Shown: positions 34,979 to 44,319 of the stretch, in pieces | Numbering within the stretch: position 1 is the stretch's first letter | Layout of the letters: each line of letters begins with the position of its first letter | NCBI RefSeq assembly: GCF_021390595.1 | Contig: NZ_JAJEJR010000003.1 | Coordinates: forward strand, 62,001 to 126,000 | Direction of reading: 5' to 3' | Source: Paraburkholderia sp. HP33-1 | GTDB lineage: Bacteria > Pseudomonadota > Gammaproteobacteria > Burkholderiales > Burkholderiaceae | Length of the DNA stretch: 64,000 nucleotides | Translations under genes and position numbers: made by a program | Notes under the pieces: model-generated | Databases searched by the model: none | The model's input: only the letters and a program-made list of their open reading frames with translations | What the model was told of the DNA's origin: nothing

Positions 34979-35022
34979 TTCTTCATCTCCCCGGCTCCTT
35001 TACCGAAGGTATCACTAGCTTA

Positions 35023-35209
35023 GGCCCCGGTCGCTCCGCTTATCCCGCTGTCTGATTCTGTGCGCTCACCTCTCTCCCGGCGGTCTGCGTGTCCGTACCG
35101 CTGAGGTCCGTCCTCGTATTGATGAACCATGCGGACACCGAAGCCAGCAAAAAGCAGCCGACGAAGAGATGGAACACGACATTGAAGTCGTTATTCGTCC
35201 TGGTCAGGA
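35023..35209. repeat. Copy B of 187-bp direct repeat
   Basis: This copy lies in the intact MFS gene: it covers that gene's last 170 bases plus 17 bases beyond the stop. It pairs with 31608-31794, exactly 3415 bases away, in the same orientation. The arrangement resembles an integration or duplication that left one functional 3' end. Confidence 0.85.
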
Positions 35210-36338
35210 TGTAACCGACGATCAGCGGAGAAAGAAATCCCGCCAGTTGCCCCCCTGCGTTGACAAAGCCGATTGCCGACCCGACGACCTTGTTCGGCAG
35301 CGCAGCGTTCGGGATGGTGTACAGCGAACAGCCGGCCATGGTCGAGAAGAAATAGCCGATCGTCTGATCGAACACCGCCGTTTCCGCAGTTTCGGCATGG
35401 GCCGTCAGATAGGCAAAGATGGCGGCCACGACGCAGCCGAGCACGACAAGCAACTCGCGACGATTGCGAAAGAACTTATCGGAAAGAAAGCCCGTGATGC
35501 AATAGGCGATCGTGCCGACGAGAAATGGCACCGACGCCATAATGCCCATCCTCGCCGTCGAAAGGCCGCGTGCGTTCAGCAGATACGTCGGGAACCAGCT
35601 CATGATCCCCCACGACGCGATGCTGAAAACGAACAGGGTGACAAAGCACCACCAGACCAGTGGCGTTTTCATCAATCCAGCGAAATCGGATTTGCCGACG
35701 GAGGTGGGCAATTTCTTTTCGCTGTTGCCGATTTCCTCTAATTCGATTTCCGAAACGTGCTTGCTGTCCTTCGGGCTGTTTCTGATATAAATCCAGCCGA
35801 ATACGGCCATCGCGATGCCGGGTATGAACAGACTCGTGAAGATCGCGCGCCACCCCCACGCGGCCATGACGGCCGCCACAAACAGCGGCGCCAGTGCGGG
35901 TCCGAGCGCATTGGTGGTCATCATGAGCCCGGTCGCCCGTCCCACTTCGCGCTTTGGGAACCATGCCGAGAGTGCCTTGAACGCGGCGGGGGGAAACAGC
36001 GCTTCGCCGATGCCGAACGCGACCCGCACCACCAGCATCAAGCCGAGCGAATTGCACAGTCCGGTGAGCGCGGTGAAGATCGTCCACCACGTGACGCCGA
36101 TTGTCGTCATGAGCCGCGGGCCGAACCTGTCTGCGAGCAGGCCAGCTGGGATCTGACATAGCGCGTAGCTGAAGAAGAACGCACTGAGGATTCCGCCCAT
36201 TTCCATCGCCGACAGATGAAACTCGGACGCAATAAATGGAATAGCCGCCGCCATGATCATTCTGTCCATGTAACAGAGCAGATAGATCGCAAACAGGATC
36301 AGCAGCACGAGATAGCGATGTCTCCAACGAAAGCGCAT
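35040..36338 (-). CDS. MFS transporter (ACS/NarK-like), oligosaccharide or sugar-acid uptake
   Basis: 432 residues from ATG 36338, preceded by AAGGAAGACC. TM1 is followed by YLLCYMDRMIMAAAIPFIASEF (the D-R-hydrophobic signature in its first half) and LADRFGPRLMTTIGVTWW at the conserved loop (about residue 72). FPKREVGRATGLMMT (about 130) is also ACS-like. It lies 48 bases downstream of a GH43 glycosidase gene on the same strand, so it probably imports the xylo- or arabino-oligosaccharide (or its product) acted on by that enzyme. Its 3' end is duplicated at 31608-31794. Confidence 0.88.
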   Translation of the reverse strand: MRFRWRHRYLVLLILFAIYLLCYMDRMIMAAAIPFIASEFHLSAMEMGGILSAFFFSYALCQIPAGLLADRFGPRLMTTIGVTWWTIFTALTGLCNSLGLMLVVRVAFGIGEALFPPAAFKALSAWFPKREVGRATGLMMTTNALGPALAPLFVAAVMAAWGWRAIFTSLFIPGIAMAVFGWIYIRNSPKDSKHVSEIELEEIGNSEKKLPTSVGKSDFAGLMKTPLVWWCFVTLFVFSIASWGIMSWFPTYLLNARGLSTARMGIMASVPFLVGTIAYCITGFLSDKFFRNRRELLVVLGCVVAAIFAYLTAHAETAETAVFDQTIGYFFSTMAGCSLYTIPNAALPNKVVGSAIGFVNAGGQLAGFLSPLIVGYILTRTNNDFNVVFHLFVGCFLLASVSAWFINTRTDLSGTDTQTAGREVSAQNQTAG

Positions 36339-36386
36339 GAGGTCTTCCTTATTATTAAACAACAGCGATGACACGAAATCCCGGTT

Positions 36387-38006
36387 CTATCCGGTCAGTT
36401 GACGGTAGGAGAATGACTTGAAGTCGGCAGGTTCGCGAAAGCCAAGCATGTCGTTGACGGTGATACCGGCGAAAGCCCCCGTGAAGCCGATGGGGGTTGC
36501 ATATTCATCGCTCAGTTTCGTGAAATCTTTTTCCAGTCCGAGATCGTTCCAGTCACCGTCCGTCGAGCGATAGAAGAAGCGCAGTTTCGCGTCCACGACG
36601 CGAACCCGCAGACCGATCCCGGAGGCCTCCGGCAGCGTCGCGAGTCGATTGCTGTAGGCGAAGCTGCCGGCATCCATCTCCATGTAGGAGAGTATTTTTG
36701 TGCCGTCGTCGTCGCGGGTGACAAAGAGATAGTAGAAAGTGTTCTCGTCGTAACGCGCCATGAGCCCAGCCATGTGCAGATACGACATGGGAGAAAATTC
36801 CAGCTCTGTTTCGACTTCGAACTGCCAGTCACGGATGCGACAGGCCAGCAGGCTTTGATGGAACCGCGAAGTCGGCGACTCCTGGCCCCGGATCCGCAGA
36901 TAGCCCGGACGTTCGTGAAGATTGCACCAGTCATCGCCGATAGGAATTCGCAGACTCTGCAGTTCCAGGGGCAACTCTGCACGTTGTCCAAAGTCGATCG
37001 CCCAACTGCTGTCGAGCCTTTGCTCGATGTCCGAGTCGATCGCGAAAGATTCGCGGGGAACCACTCCGCCACTGGCCAGACGGGGCCAGTCCGCATGCCA
37101 TTCGATCGGTGCGACGCAGGTCTCGCGACCTAGCGGCGAGCGCTTCGTGTGCGCATCGATGGGTCGTGATCCGAGGTAGGTCATGTACCACTGGCCGTGC
37201 GGACCCTCGACCAGATTGCCGTGGCCGGTCCGCTGGATTCGTCCGTTCACGTCGCGCGACGTGAGCATCGGCGTGTCGGGATGAAGCTCGTACGGACCGA
37301 AAATCTCGCGGGACCTCGATACACACGTCGCATGCGTATAGCCCGTGCCCCCTTCCGCCGTGATCAGGTAGTACCAGTCTCCCTTCTTCAGTAAATGCGG
37401 CGCTTCGTAGATCTGACACTTCATGAAGTAGTCAGTCTTCAGATTGGCGCCCTTATAGATGACGCGCTCTTCGCCGATCAGCTTTTTTTCCTGCACCGAG
37501 TATTCGCGCAGAATGATTCCGGCGAAAAGGTCTTCGTAGATACCTCTGAAATCGCGCCGGATATAGGCCAGCCACTTTTTGCCGGATTCATCGTGGAACA
37601 GGGATGGATCGTATCCACCGGACACGAGATGCACGGGCTCCGACCAGGGTCCGGTGATGTCGGGGGCGGTCACGAGGTAGTTGTGCATGTCACGCAGCGG
37701 GGAGATCTTCTGCTCGCCTTTCCATGCCTTGGTGTCGGTATAGACGAGCCAGTAAAGGCCGTCGTGATAGGACAGCGCGGGCGCCCATATGCCACCGGAG
37801 GGCTGCTCTCCGATGAGGTTCAATTGCGATAGCCTGTCCAGAGGCGTGGCCTTGAGTTCCCAGTTGACGAAGTCTTCAGATTCGTAAATGAGAACGCCCG
37901 GATACCACTCAAATGTTGATACCGCGATGTACCACGCGTCCTTGCCACGGCATACGCAGGGATCTGGGTTGAAGCCGCGCAGAACTGGATTTTGAATAGT
38001 GCTCAT
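36387..38006 (-). CDS. GH43 beta-xylosidase-type glycosidase
   Basis: A 539-residue, cytoplasmic glycosidase (no signal). The five-bladed propeller starts with NPVLRGFNPDPCVCRGKDAW, containing the catalytic-base Asp (about residue 15), and has DITGPWSEPVHL, GYDPSLFHDESGKKWL (about 130, pKa-modulating Asp region) and QIYEAPHLLKKGDWYYL with the candidate acid Glu near 200. The C-terminal part (about 330-539) is the beta-sandwich found in GH43 subfamily xylosidases (FEVETELEFSPMSYLHMAGL). It should hydrolyse imported xylo- or arabino-oligosaccharides. The ribosome site is weak. Confidence 0.88.
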   Translation of the reverse strand: MSTIQNPVLRGFNPDPCVCRGKDAWYIAVSTFEWYPGVLIYESEDFVNWELKATPLDRLSQLNLIGEQPSGGIWAPALSYHDGLYWLVYTDTKAWKGEQKISPLRDMHNYLVTAPDITGPWSEPVHLVSGGYDPSLFHDESGKKWLAYIRRDFRGIYEDLFAGIILREYSVQEKKLIGEERVIYKGANLKTDYFMKCQIYEAPHLLKKGDWYYLITAEGGTGYTHATCVSRSREIFGPYELHPDTPMLTSRDVNGRIQRTGHGNLVEGPHGQWYMTYLGSRPIDAHTKRSPLGRETCVAPIEWHADWPRLASGGVVPRESFAIDSDIEQRLDSSWAIDFGQRAELPLELQSLRIPIGDDWCNLHERPGYLRIRGQESPTSRFHQSLLACRIRDWQFEVETELEFSPMSYLHMAGLMARYDENTFYYLFVTRDDDGTKILSYMEMDAGSFAYSNRLATLPEASGIGLRVRVVDAKLRFFYRSTDGDWNDLGLEKDFTKLSDEYATPIGFTGAFAGITVNDMLGFREPADFKSFSYRQLTG

Positions 38007-38159
38007 CGGGAGAGATATTTTCTGACGTGCTGATGTTACCGATACCAGCCTAACTTAGCATGTGACCTGCGGGCTGTTCAAGCGCAATGATGGGGGGTAT
38101 TCCCTTGGGTACGATGATTGCTGGTACTGCTCATCCCCGATGACCGGAGGGAAAGAATC

Positions 38160-38363
38160 ATGACCAGACTACTCTTTGCGATAGTCCTATCGATCGGCCT
38201 GGCGGGCTGCGTCGTCGCCCCACCCCCCAGCTATGGCTACGGTTACGAGCCAGCGCCCGTCTATGGCTATGGTCCCGGGTATTACGTCGCACCGTCCGTC
38301 AGTTTGGGTATCGGCGTTGGCGGCTACTGGGGTGGCCACGGCGGCGGTTGGCATGGTCGATAG
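38160..38363 (+). CDS. Small Gly/Tyr-rich lipoprotein
   Basis: 67 residues from ATG 38160, preceded by GGAGGGAAAG. The lipoprotein signal has lipobox LAGC (Cys near residue 17). The mature part is Tyr-Gly-Pro rich (SYGYGYEPAPVYGYGPGYY) and ends GGYWGGHGGGWHGR, like the YXWGXW-type envelope lipoproteins common in Burkholderiales. It is probably an outer-membrane-anchored stress or envelope protein; no partner gene is apparent. It sits alone between the xylosidase and the hydroxylase gene. Confidence 0.75.
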   Translation: MTRLLFAIVLSIGLAGCVVAPPPSYGYGYEPAPVYGYGPGYYVAPSVSLGIGVGGYWGGHGGGWHGR

Positions 38364-38465
38364 ACCACCAGGGTAAACATCATCCTCGCAAGAAGTACTT
38401 CAAAATGGTTGGTGTACGGAGTATATTTGCGTTCAGTAGATATCTACAGAACGGAGGAGGATGTC

Positions 38466-40361
38466 ATGCAATTTCATCTCAACGGTTTCCGCGTCGGCGA
38501 TCCGACGATCGAGCCAGCCATCGGTAACGGCCATGCGGCGCAGATGCCCGGGACGGTCGACGTGCTGATCGTCGGAAGCGGCCCTGCTGGACTCGTGCTG
38601 GCGGCACAACTGTCGCAATTCCCGTCGATCAGCACGCGCATCGTCGAGCGCCGCGATGGCCCCCTGCAGATGGGCCAGGCAGATGGCGTAGCGTGCCGGA
38701 CCGTCGAGATGTTCAATGCGTTCGGCCTCAGTGATCGCCTGCTGCAGGAAGCCTATTGGGTCAACGAAACGGTATTCTGGCGCCCCGATGCAAATGACCG
38801 CGGCGCGATCAGTCGTACCGGGCGCGTTCAGGATACCGAAACAGGTCTTTCTGAATTTCCGCACGTCATCGTCAATCAGGCCCGCATCCAGGAATATCTG
38901 CTCGATGTGATGCGCCGCTCCGCGCGACGGATCGAACCGGATTACGGCCTCGAATTCGTCGACGTTCAGCGCGACGATACGCATGAATATCCAGTGCTAG
39001 TCACGTTGCGCCATACCGATCCCGCGCGGCTCGACGAAACCGTGACCGTGCGTGCGCGCTATGTCGTCGGTTGCGACGGCGCTCGCAGCCGGGTACGCAC
39101 TGCGATCGGACAAACGCTGCGGGGTGACGCGGCCAATCACGCGTGGGGCGTGATGGACGCGCTGGCCGTCAGCGACTTTCCGGACATCCGGCTGAAAGCG
39201 GCGATTCAGTCCGCGAGCAAGGGCAACCTGCTCATCATTCCGCGTGAGGGCGGCTATCTTGTCCGCTTCTACGTCGACCTCGGCGATGTCACCCCGGAGA
39301 ACCGCGACAGCATCAAACAGATCACGGTCGATCGCATCATCGAGACGGCTCAGCGCATTCTCCACCCCTACACGCTCGACGTGAAAGAAGTGGCGTGGTT
39401 CTCGGTCTATGAGGTCGGGCAGCGCCTCACCGACCGCTTCGACGACGCCGTTGCCGCCGATGGCACCTCCCGCGAACCTCGCGTGTTCATCGCGGGCGAT
39501 GCCTGCCATACGCATAGCGCAAAAGCGGGCCAAGGCATGAACGTGTCGATGCAGGACGGCTTCAATCTCGGCTGGAAGCTCGGCGCGGTGCTAGAGGGGC
39601 GTAGCGACGCCGATCTGCTGCGCACCTATTCAGACGAGCGCCAACCCATTGCGCAGGAGCTGATCGATTTCGACAAGGAATGGTCGGCGATGATGGCCGC
39701 TCCGCCGAAGGACCCCAACCGGCCCGAGGCAAGCGGCGTCGATCCCGCGGAGCTTCAGGCGTACTTCGTTCGCGCCGGCCGCTACACGGCTGGCATCGCA
39801 ACGCGTTACCGGCCGGCCACCTTGACGGGCGAAGCGACGCATCAGGCGCTCGCCAAAGGCTTTTCGATCGGCACGCGCTTTCACTCGTCGCCAGTCGTTC
39901 GCCTCGCGGATGCCAAACCGTTCCATCTCGGGCACGCCGGTCGCGCGGACGGCCGCTGGCGCCTGTATGCTTTCGCGGACGCGTCCGGCCGTGCGCTCAA
40001 TGCGCTGTGCGAGCATCTCGACACGTCGCCCGATTCGGTTTTGCGGCTAGTCACGCCGAAGGACGCCGACGTGGACAGCGTCCTCGATCTGCGCGCGGTG
40101 CTGCAGCAGCCGCATCGCGAAGTCCGTCTCGACGCTCTGCCCGCGCTCCTGCTGCCGCGCAAGGGGCGCCACGGTCTCATCGACTACGAAAAGGCATTTA
40201 CGAGCGACGCGACGACTGATATCTTCGACGAGCGCGGCATCGATCGAGAACGAGGCGCGCTCGTTATCGTCCGTCCCGATCAATACGTGGCCCATGTTCT
40301 TCCATTGAACGCATACGCGGAGTTGAACGCTTTCTTCGAGCCCATCTTCCGCGCGCGTTAA
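38466..40361 (+). CDS. mobA: 3-hydroxybenzoate 4-monooxygenase-like flavoprotein
   Basis: 631 residues from ATG 38466, preceded by GGAGGAGGATG. FAD motifs: VDVLIVGSGPAGLVLAAQ (about residue 34), YVVGCDGARSRVRTAIGQ (about 200) and VFIAGDACHTHSAKAGQGMN (about 340), plus the C-terminal thioredoxin-like domain of phenol hydroxylases (about 470-631). The N-terminus MQFHLNGF, the length and the adjacent MarR regulator match MobA/MobR of Comamonas as I remember them. MobA-type enzymes hydroxylate 3-hydroxybenzoate to protocatechuate with NADPH and O2. Substrate assignment is by resemblance; another phenol is possible. Confidence 0.72.
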   Translation: MQFHLNGFRVGDPTIEPAIGNGHAAQMPGTVDVLIVGSGPAGLVLAAQLSQFPSISTRIVERRDGPLQMGQADGVACRTVEMFNAFGLSDRLLQEAYWVNETVFWRPDANDRGAISRTGRVQDTETGLSEFPHVIVNQARIQEYLLDVMRRSARRIEPDYGLEFVDVQRDDTHEYPVLVTLRHTDPARLDETVTVRARYVVGCDGARSRVRTAIGQTLRGDAANHAWGVMDALAVSDFPDIRLKAAIQSASKGNLLIIPREGGYLVRFYVDLGDVTPENRDSIKQITVDRIIETAQRILHPYTLDVKEVAWFSVYEVGQRLTDRFDDAVAADGTSREPRVFIAGDACHTHSAKAGQGMNVSMQDGFNLGWKLGAVLEGRSDADLLRTYSDERQPIAQELIDFDKEWSAMMAAPPKDPNRPEASGVDPAELQAYFVRAGRYTAGIATRYRPATLTGEATHQALAKGFSIGTRFHSSPVVRLADAKPFHLGHAGRADGRWRLYAFADASGRALNALCEHLDTSPDSVLRLVTPKDADVDSVLDLRAVLQQPHREVRLDALPALLLPRKGRHGLIDYEKAFTSDATTDIFDERGIDRERGALVIVRPDQYVAHVLPLNAYAELNAFFEPIFRAR

Positions 40362-40388
40362 ACCACTTCGAAACCCGAAACCCCGAAA

Positions 40389-40829
40389 TTGCCGATCAAA
40401 TCTGAAGACGCCGGCGCGCTCCCCAAATTTACGGGCAGCCTGGTGCGCCGTGCCCAACAGCGCCATGCAGCAGTCTGGCTAAGTGAGGTTTCCACAGAGA
40501 TCACGAGCGTCCAGTACGCGGCGCTCGAGTTCTTGCAGGAGACGCCTGGTGTCAGTCAGCGGCAACTCGGGGATCAACTCGACGTAGACCGTTCGACGAT
40601 TGCCGATCTCGTTGCGCGCATGGTTCGCAACGGCCTGATCGAGCGCGCGGACGATCCTGTCGACAAGCGCAGTTACGTGCTGTTTCTCACCACCGCCGGT
40701 AAAAAGCAGCTTTCGGCCTTGCGTCCGCGAGTCGAGCAGGTCGAGCGCATTCTCACTGCAAGGCTGACACCGGCGGAACTGGCGCAGTTGCGCCGCCTGC
40801 TTTCGGCACTTTTGCCGCCGCAAGCTTAG
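40389..40829 (+). CDS. MarR-family regulator
   Basis: 146 residues from TTG 40389 (no ATG is available that keeps the fold). The winged helix is QRQLGDQLDVDRSTIADLVARMVRNGLIERADDPVDKRSYVLFLT (about residues 56-100, with the conserved D-x-R wing), flanked by dimerisation helices. It begins 27 bases after the hydroxylase stop on the same strand, so it is likely co-transcribed and autoregulated with it. In Comamonas the MarR protein MobR represses mobA; here the same pairing is present but co-directional. Confidence 0.85.
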   Translation: MPIKSEDAGALPKFTGSLVRRAQQRHAAVWLSEVSTEITSVQYAALEFLQETPGVSQRQLGDQLDVDRSTIADLVARMVRNGLIERADDPVDKRSYVLFLTTAGKKQLSALRPRVEQVERILTARLTPAELAQLRRLLSALLPPQA

Positions 40830-41104
40830 GGCGCTTGCTCCTGAAGACCGCCTGCCGTCGCGGTCTGTCAGATAACCGCACCATTCGGGCACGCCACCCG
40901 AAACGAAGTCCGCGCCAGCGGACATTCGCTCGATCCAGCGTCCGCAAACCTCGCACCGGCGCTTCCGTTCAATCACGATATCGATAGCACTCGATATTGT
41001 TTGTGCGCTAACGGGCGCCTCTCTACGATCTGGTGACATCGCACGACGCAAGCGGCGGCGCTTCGGCCGCAGCAAATCCTGCCCTCTTGATCGTATTGCC
41101 CGTC

Positions 41105-42070
41105 ATGCCCATTACCAGAACACTCCACGACCGCCGCACCTTCCTGAAACTTTCGCTCGGTGCCGCAGCGGCTGCCGCAGCACCGCTTTCGTTCGCGCAA
41201 GGTAACGCGCGCACGCTGCGCATTGGCAACCAGAAGGGTGATCTGAATCTGTTGAAGGGGCGCGGCACGCTTGAAAAACGGCTCGCGCCGCTGAACGTAT
41301 CGGTGACGTGGACCGAGTTCGCGGCAGGCCCCGTGCAACTGGAAGCGCTGAACGTCGGCTCGATCGATTTCGGCGACGTCGGCGAGGCGCCGCCGATCTT
41401 CGCACAGGCCGCCGGCGCTCCTTTGGCCTATGTGGCGGCGACCGTCAAGCGGCCGCAGTCGGAAGCCGTGCTCGTGCCGCCGCAATCGACGATCCGCTCG
41501 GTCGCGGACCTGAAGGGCAAAAGGATCGCGCTCAACAAAGGCAGCAACGTCCACTACTTTCTCGTCAAGCTGCTCCGTCAGCACGGTCTGCAATACGGCG
41601 ACGTGAAGCTCGTTTTCCTCGCACCCGCCGATGCGCGCGCGGCGTTCGAGCGGGCGTCGATCGACGCGTGGGTCATCTGGGATCCGTTCTTCGCCGCGGC
41701 GGAGCATTCGCTGGGCGCGCGCGTGATTGCCGATGCAAGCGGCGTGGTCGGCGATCGCGGGTTCTACTTTTCGTCGCAAAGTTACGCGGCGAACAATCCC
41801 GACGTGATCCGGATCGTGATCGAAGAACTCGACAAGGTCGAACTGTGGGGTCAGCAGAACAAGGATCAGCTCGCGAGCGAACTCGCGCAGCTATGGGGCC
41901 TGCCGAAGGCGGTCGTGGACGTGGCGGTGCAACGCCAGCAGTTCGGCACACAGCCGATTACTCGCGCGATTCTCGGCGAGCAGCAACAGATTGCCGATAC
42001 GTTCCTCGATCTCGGCCTGATTCCGAAGCACGTCGACGTGCTGAAAGCGGCGCCTTCGAATCTCGCTTAG
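41105..42070 (+). CDS. Tat-exported sulfonate-type ABC substrate-binding protein (SsuA-like)
   Basis: 321 residues from ATG 41105. The twin-arginine signal DRRTFLKLSLGAAAAAAAPL is clear. The mature part has IGNQKGDLNLLKGRGTLEKRL, TWTEFAAGPVQLEALNVGSI and VADLKGKRIALNKGSNVHYF, typical of aliphatic-sulfonate/nitrate/taurine-type binding proteins. No permease or ATPase gene adjoins it, so it is an orphan serving a transporter elsewhere. No Shine-Dalgarno sequence is evident; a longer start at 41033 is possible but would bury the Tat signal. Confidence 0.88.
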   Translation: MPITRTLHDRRTFLKLSLGAAAAAAAPLSFAQGNARTLRIGNQKGDLNLLKGRGTLEKRLAPLNVSVTWTEFAAGPVQLEALNVGSIDFGDVGEAPPIFAQAAGAPLAYVAATVKRPQSEAVLVPPQSTIRSVADLKGKRIALNKGSNVHYFLVKLLRQHGLQYGDVKLVFLAPADARAAFERASIDAWVIWDPFFAAAEHSLGARVIADASGVVGDRGFYFSSQSYAANNPDVIRIVIEELDKVELWGQQNKDQLASELAQLWGLPKAVVDVAVQRQQFGTQPITRAILGEQQQIADTFLDLGLIPKHVDVLKAAPSNLA

Positions 42071-42087
42071 GCGGCTCCATCACCACG

Positions 42088-43488
42088 TCAACGCTCGGAG
42101 ACCGGCCGCTTCGGCGTGGCTTGTCGCTCCTGCAGGGCCTCGCTGTGGTCCGTCATGCGCCGTACCGAACTCGCGCCGGCCGCGATCAACGCGAGCGCCG
42201 CGGCAATGCCCGCGATCAGCGTGACGTGCTGGCCGTGTACGAGTCCGAACACGACGGAGACCACCACGGCGCCGCTCGACTGGCCGAGCAGACGTCCCAT
42301 CGATTGCAGCCCGGACGCGCCGCCGCTGCGATGCCTCGGCGCACTGCCGATGATCACGCGATTGTTCGGCGACTGAAAGAGACCGAAGCCAAGGCCGCAG
42401 ATCGCCAGCCGCCACACGATGTCGAAGCGCGTCGCCGTATCGCCGAGTTGGCACAGCATCGCGAGACCGCACCCGAACACGACGAGCCCAATGCTGCTGA
42501 TGCGACCCGGCTGCATCCGGTCGGACAACCGGCCCGCGACCGGTGCGATCGACGCGGTCACGAGCGGCCACGGCGTCATCAGGAGGCCGGTTTGTGTTTC
42601 CGACAGCTTCAGCGTCTGCTCGAAATAGAACGGCAGCACGATGTACGCCATCGTCTGTGCCGCAAACGAGCAGATCGATGTCGCCATCGACAATGAAAAT
42701 ACCGGCATGCGCAGCAGGTCGATGGGCAGCATCGGCGTCGCGAGCCGGCTTTCGCGCCGCACCAACAGCACGCCGGCCGACAGTGCGACCGCGACCATCA
42801 CGACGCCTCGCTGCGTCGCGCCCGGCTGACTGAATGCGGCGAGACCGGAGATCAGCAGGCCGAAGCTGAGCGCGTTGAGCACGACGCTCAAGGCGCTCAG
42901 GCGCGCGCCGGAAGTCGGCGTCGCGGGCAACGTGCGCGCGCCGATCGACAGCGCCAGCACGCCGAGCGGCACGTTGACCAGAAACAGCCACTGCCAGTGC
43001 GCGACCGACAGAATCGCCGACGCGATACTGGGCCCGGCCGCCGACGATACGGCCACGACCAGCGACGCATAACCGACGCCGACGCCGAGCCGCGCCTTCG
43101 GAAAGATGAAGCGCACCAGCGCGATATTGACGCTCATGATGCCGGCCGCGCCGAAGCCCTGAAACACGCGGGCGACGGCAAGCAACGGCAGCGTGTGCGC
43201 ATTCGCGCAGGCGAACGACGCCACCGTGAAAAGCGCGAGTCCGTAGCAGTAGACCCGCTTGTAGCCGAGGCTGTCGCCGAGCACCGCGAGCGGCAGCAAC
43301 GACACGGTGATCGCCAGCTGATACGCGCTGACGACCCAGATTGCGTCTGCGGGCGATACCGCGAAGTCGTTGGAGATGGTGGGCAGCGCGACGTTGACGA
43401 TCGAGGTGTCGAGAACCGACATCGTCATCGCGATGGCGATCGCGATGAAAGCAAACGCACGTTGGGGATTGGGCAAGCCGTCGGTCAT
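42088..43488 (-). CDS. MFS exporter, DHA2-type (14 TM)
   Basis: 466 residues from ATG 43488. The motifs are TMSVLDTSIVNVALPTISND after TM1 (about residue 22), VVSAYQLAITVSLLPLAVLGDSLGYKR (about 48-74) and ARVFQGFGAAGIMSVNIALV (about 100-120), the last being the drug-antiporter motif C region. This is the EmrB/QacA-like DHA2 family exporting drugs or metabolites by proton antiport. It converges on the sulfonate-binding protein with a 17-base gap. Confidence 0.88.
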   Translation of the reverse strand: MTDGLPNPQRAFAFIAIAIAMTMSVLDTSIVNVALPTISNDFAVSPADAIWVVSAYQLAITVSLLPLAVLGDSLGYKRVYCYGLALFTVASFACANAHTLPLLAVARVFQGFGAAGIMSVNIALVRFIFPKARLGVGVGYASLVVAVSSAAGPSIASAILSVAHWQWLFLVNVPLGVLALSIGARTLPATPTSGARLSALSVVLNALSFGLLISGLAAFSQPGATQRGVVMVAVALSAGVLLVRRESRLATPMLPIDLLRMPVFSLSMATSICSFAAQTMAYIVLPFYFEQTLKLSETQTGLLMTPWPLVTASIAPVAGRLSDRMQPGRISSIGLVVFGCGLAMLCQLGDTATRFDIVWRLAICGLGFGLFQSPNNRVIIGSAPRHRSGGASGLQSMGRLLGQSSGAVVVSVVFGLVHGQHVTLIAGIAAALALIAAGASSVRRMTDHSEALQERQATPKRPVSER

Positions 43489-43725
43489 GGTGCAAGCGGG
43501 TCGAAAGAGTATGCGCGGGCGGCGGCGTGCTGCGCGGACGCCGGCGGGGCTGCATTGTTGCAACTCTGACTCGCGGGAGCAAGGCTGGCCTGGATACTGG
43601 GATGTTGGCTACCCGGCTCGTATCGCCAACGTGCGACACCTGATTCCACCCGCGATTGACGTTACTGCGTCCCACGTTGTAAACCTGTAGCGATCGCCGC
43701 CGCTATCGTCGTCGGCGACGCATGC

Positions 43726-44268
43726 ATGGAAACGAAACGCCCTTTTTTCACGATCGGCCACTCGACGCACCCGTTGCAGGAATTCGTCGATCTGCTGAAA
43801 GGCGAGCAGATCGCCTTGCTGGTCGACGTGCGCAGCATCCCGCGCTCGCGGACCAACCCGCAGTTCAATCGTGACACGCTGCCCGCTTCGCTCGCAGCGG
43901 AACATATCGGCTACGTGCATCTCCCGGCACTCGGCGGACGCCGCGGCAAGCGCAACGACGACGCGCCGTCGCCGAACGCGTACTGGACGCATCCGGCCTT
44001 TCGCAACTACGCGGACTATGCAATGAGCGACGCGTTCCGCGAAGGACTCGCGCAACTTCTGACGCTCGGTCATCGGCAGCGCTGCGCGATCATGTGCTCG
44101 GAAGCGGTCTGGTGGCGTTGCCACCGGCGTATCATCACGGACTATCTGCTGATGCACGACGAGACCGTGCTGCACATCATGGACGCGCATCACACGAACG
44201 CTGCCACGATGACGCCGGGCGCCGAGCCCCAGGCCGATGGCACGCTGATCTATCCGGTTCAGACGTAG
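43726..44268 (+). CDS. DUF488 family protein
   Basis: 180 residues. The N-terminus FFTIGHSTHPLQEFVDLLK, then LVDVRSIPRSRTNPQFN (about residues 34-51) and CAIMCSEAVWWRCHRRII (about 122-139, with the conserved Cys and Trp/His), are diagnostic of DUF488. Its biochemical role is unknown; linkage to nucleic-acid repair genes is common. Here a uracil-DNA-glycosylase-like gene starts 52 bases after its stop, which fits that association. Confidence 0.9.
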   Translation: METKRPFFTIGHSTHPLQEFVDLLKGEQIALLVDVRSIPRSRTNPQFNRDTLPASLAAEHIGYVHLPALGGRRGKRNDDAPSPNAYWTHPAFRNYADYAMSDAFREGLAQLLTLGHRQRCAIMCSEAVWWRCHRRIITDYLLMHDETVLHIMDAHHTNAATMTPGAEPQADGTLIYPVQT

Positions 44269-44319
44269 AACCAGGCAGCCCCACGACGCGACTGCCCGCC
44301 AGTCACCTTGCATCGCTTT

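Noticed and set aside
35169..36161. Plus-strand frames opposite the MFS gene at 35040
   Set aside because: They are antisense to a gene with 12 membrane segments and a strong ribosome site, and show charged, domainless sequence.
40840..41075. A short minus-strand peptide with C-x-x-C (CEVCGRWIERM) between the MarR and SsuA-like genes
   Set aside because: Only one Cys pair, no good start, and it extends into an antisense frame of the MarR gene; too weak to call.
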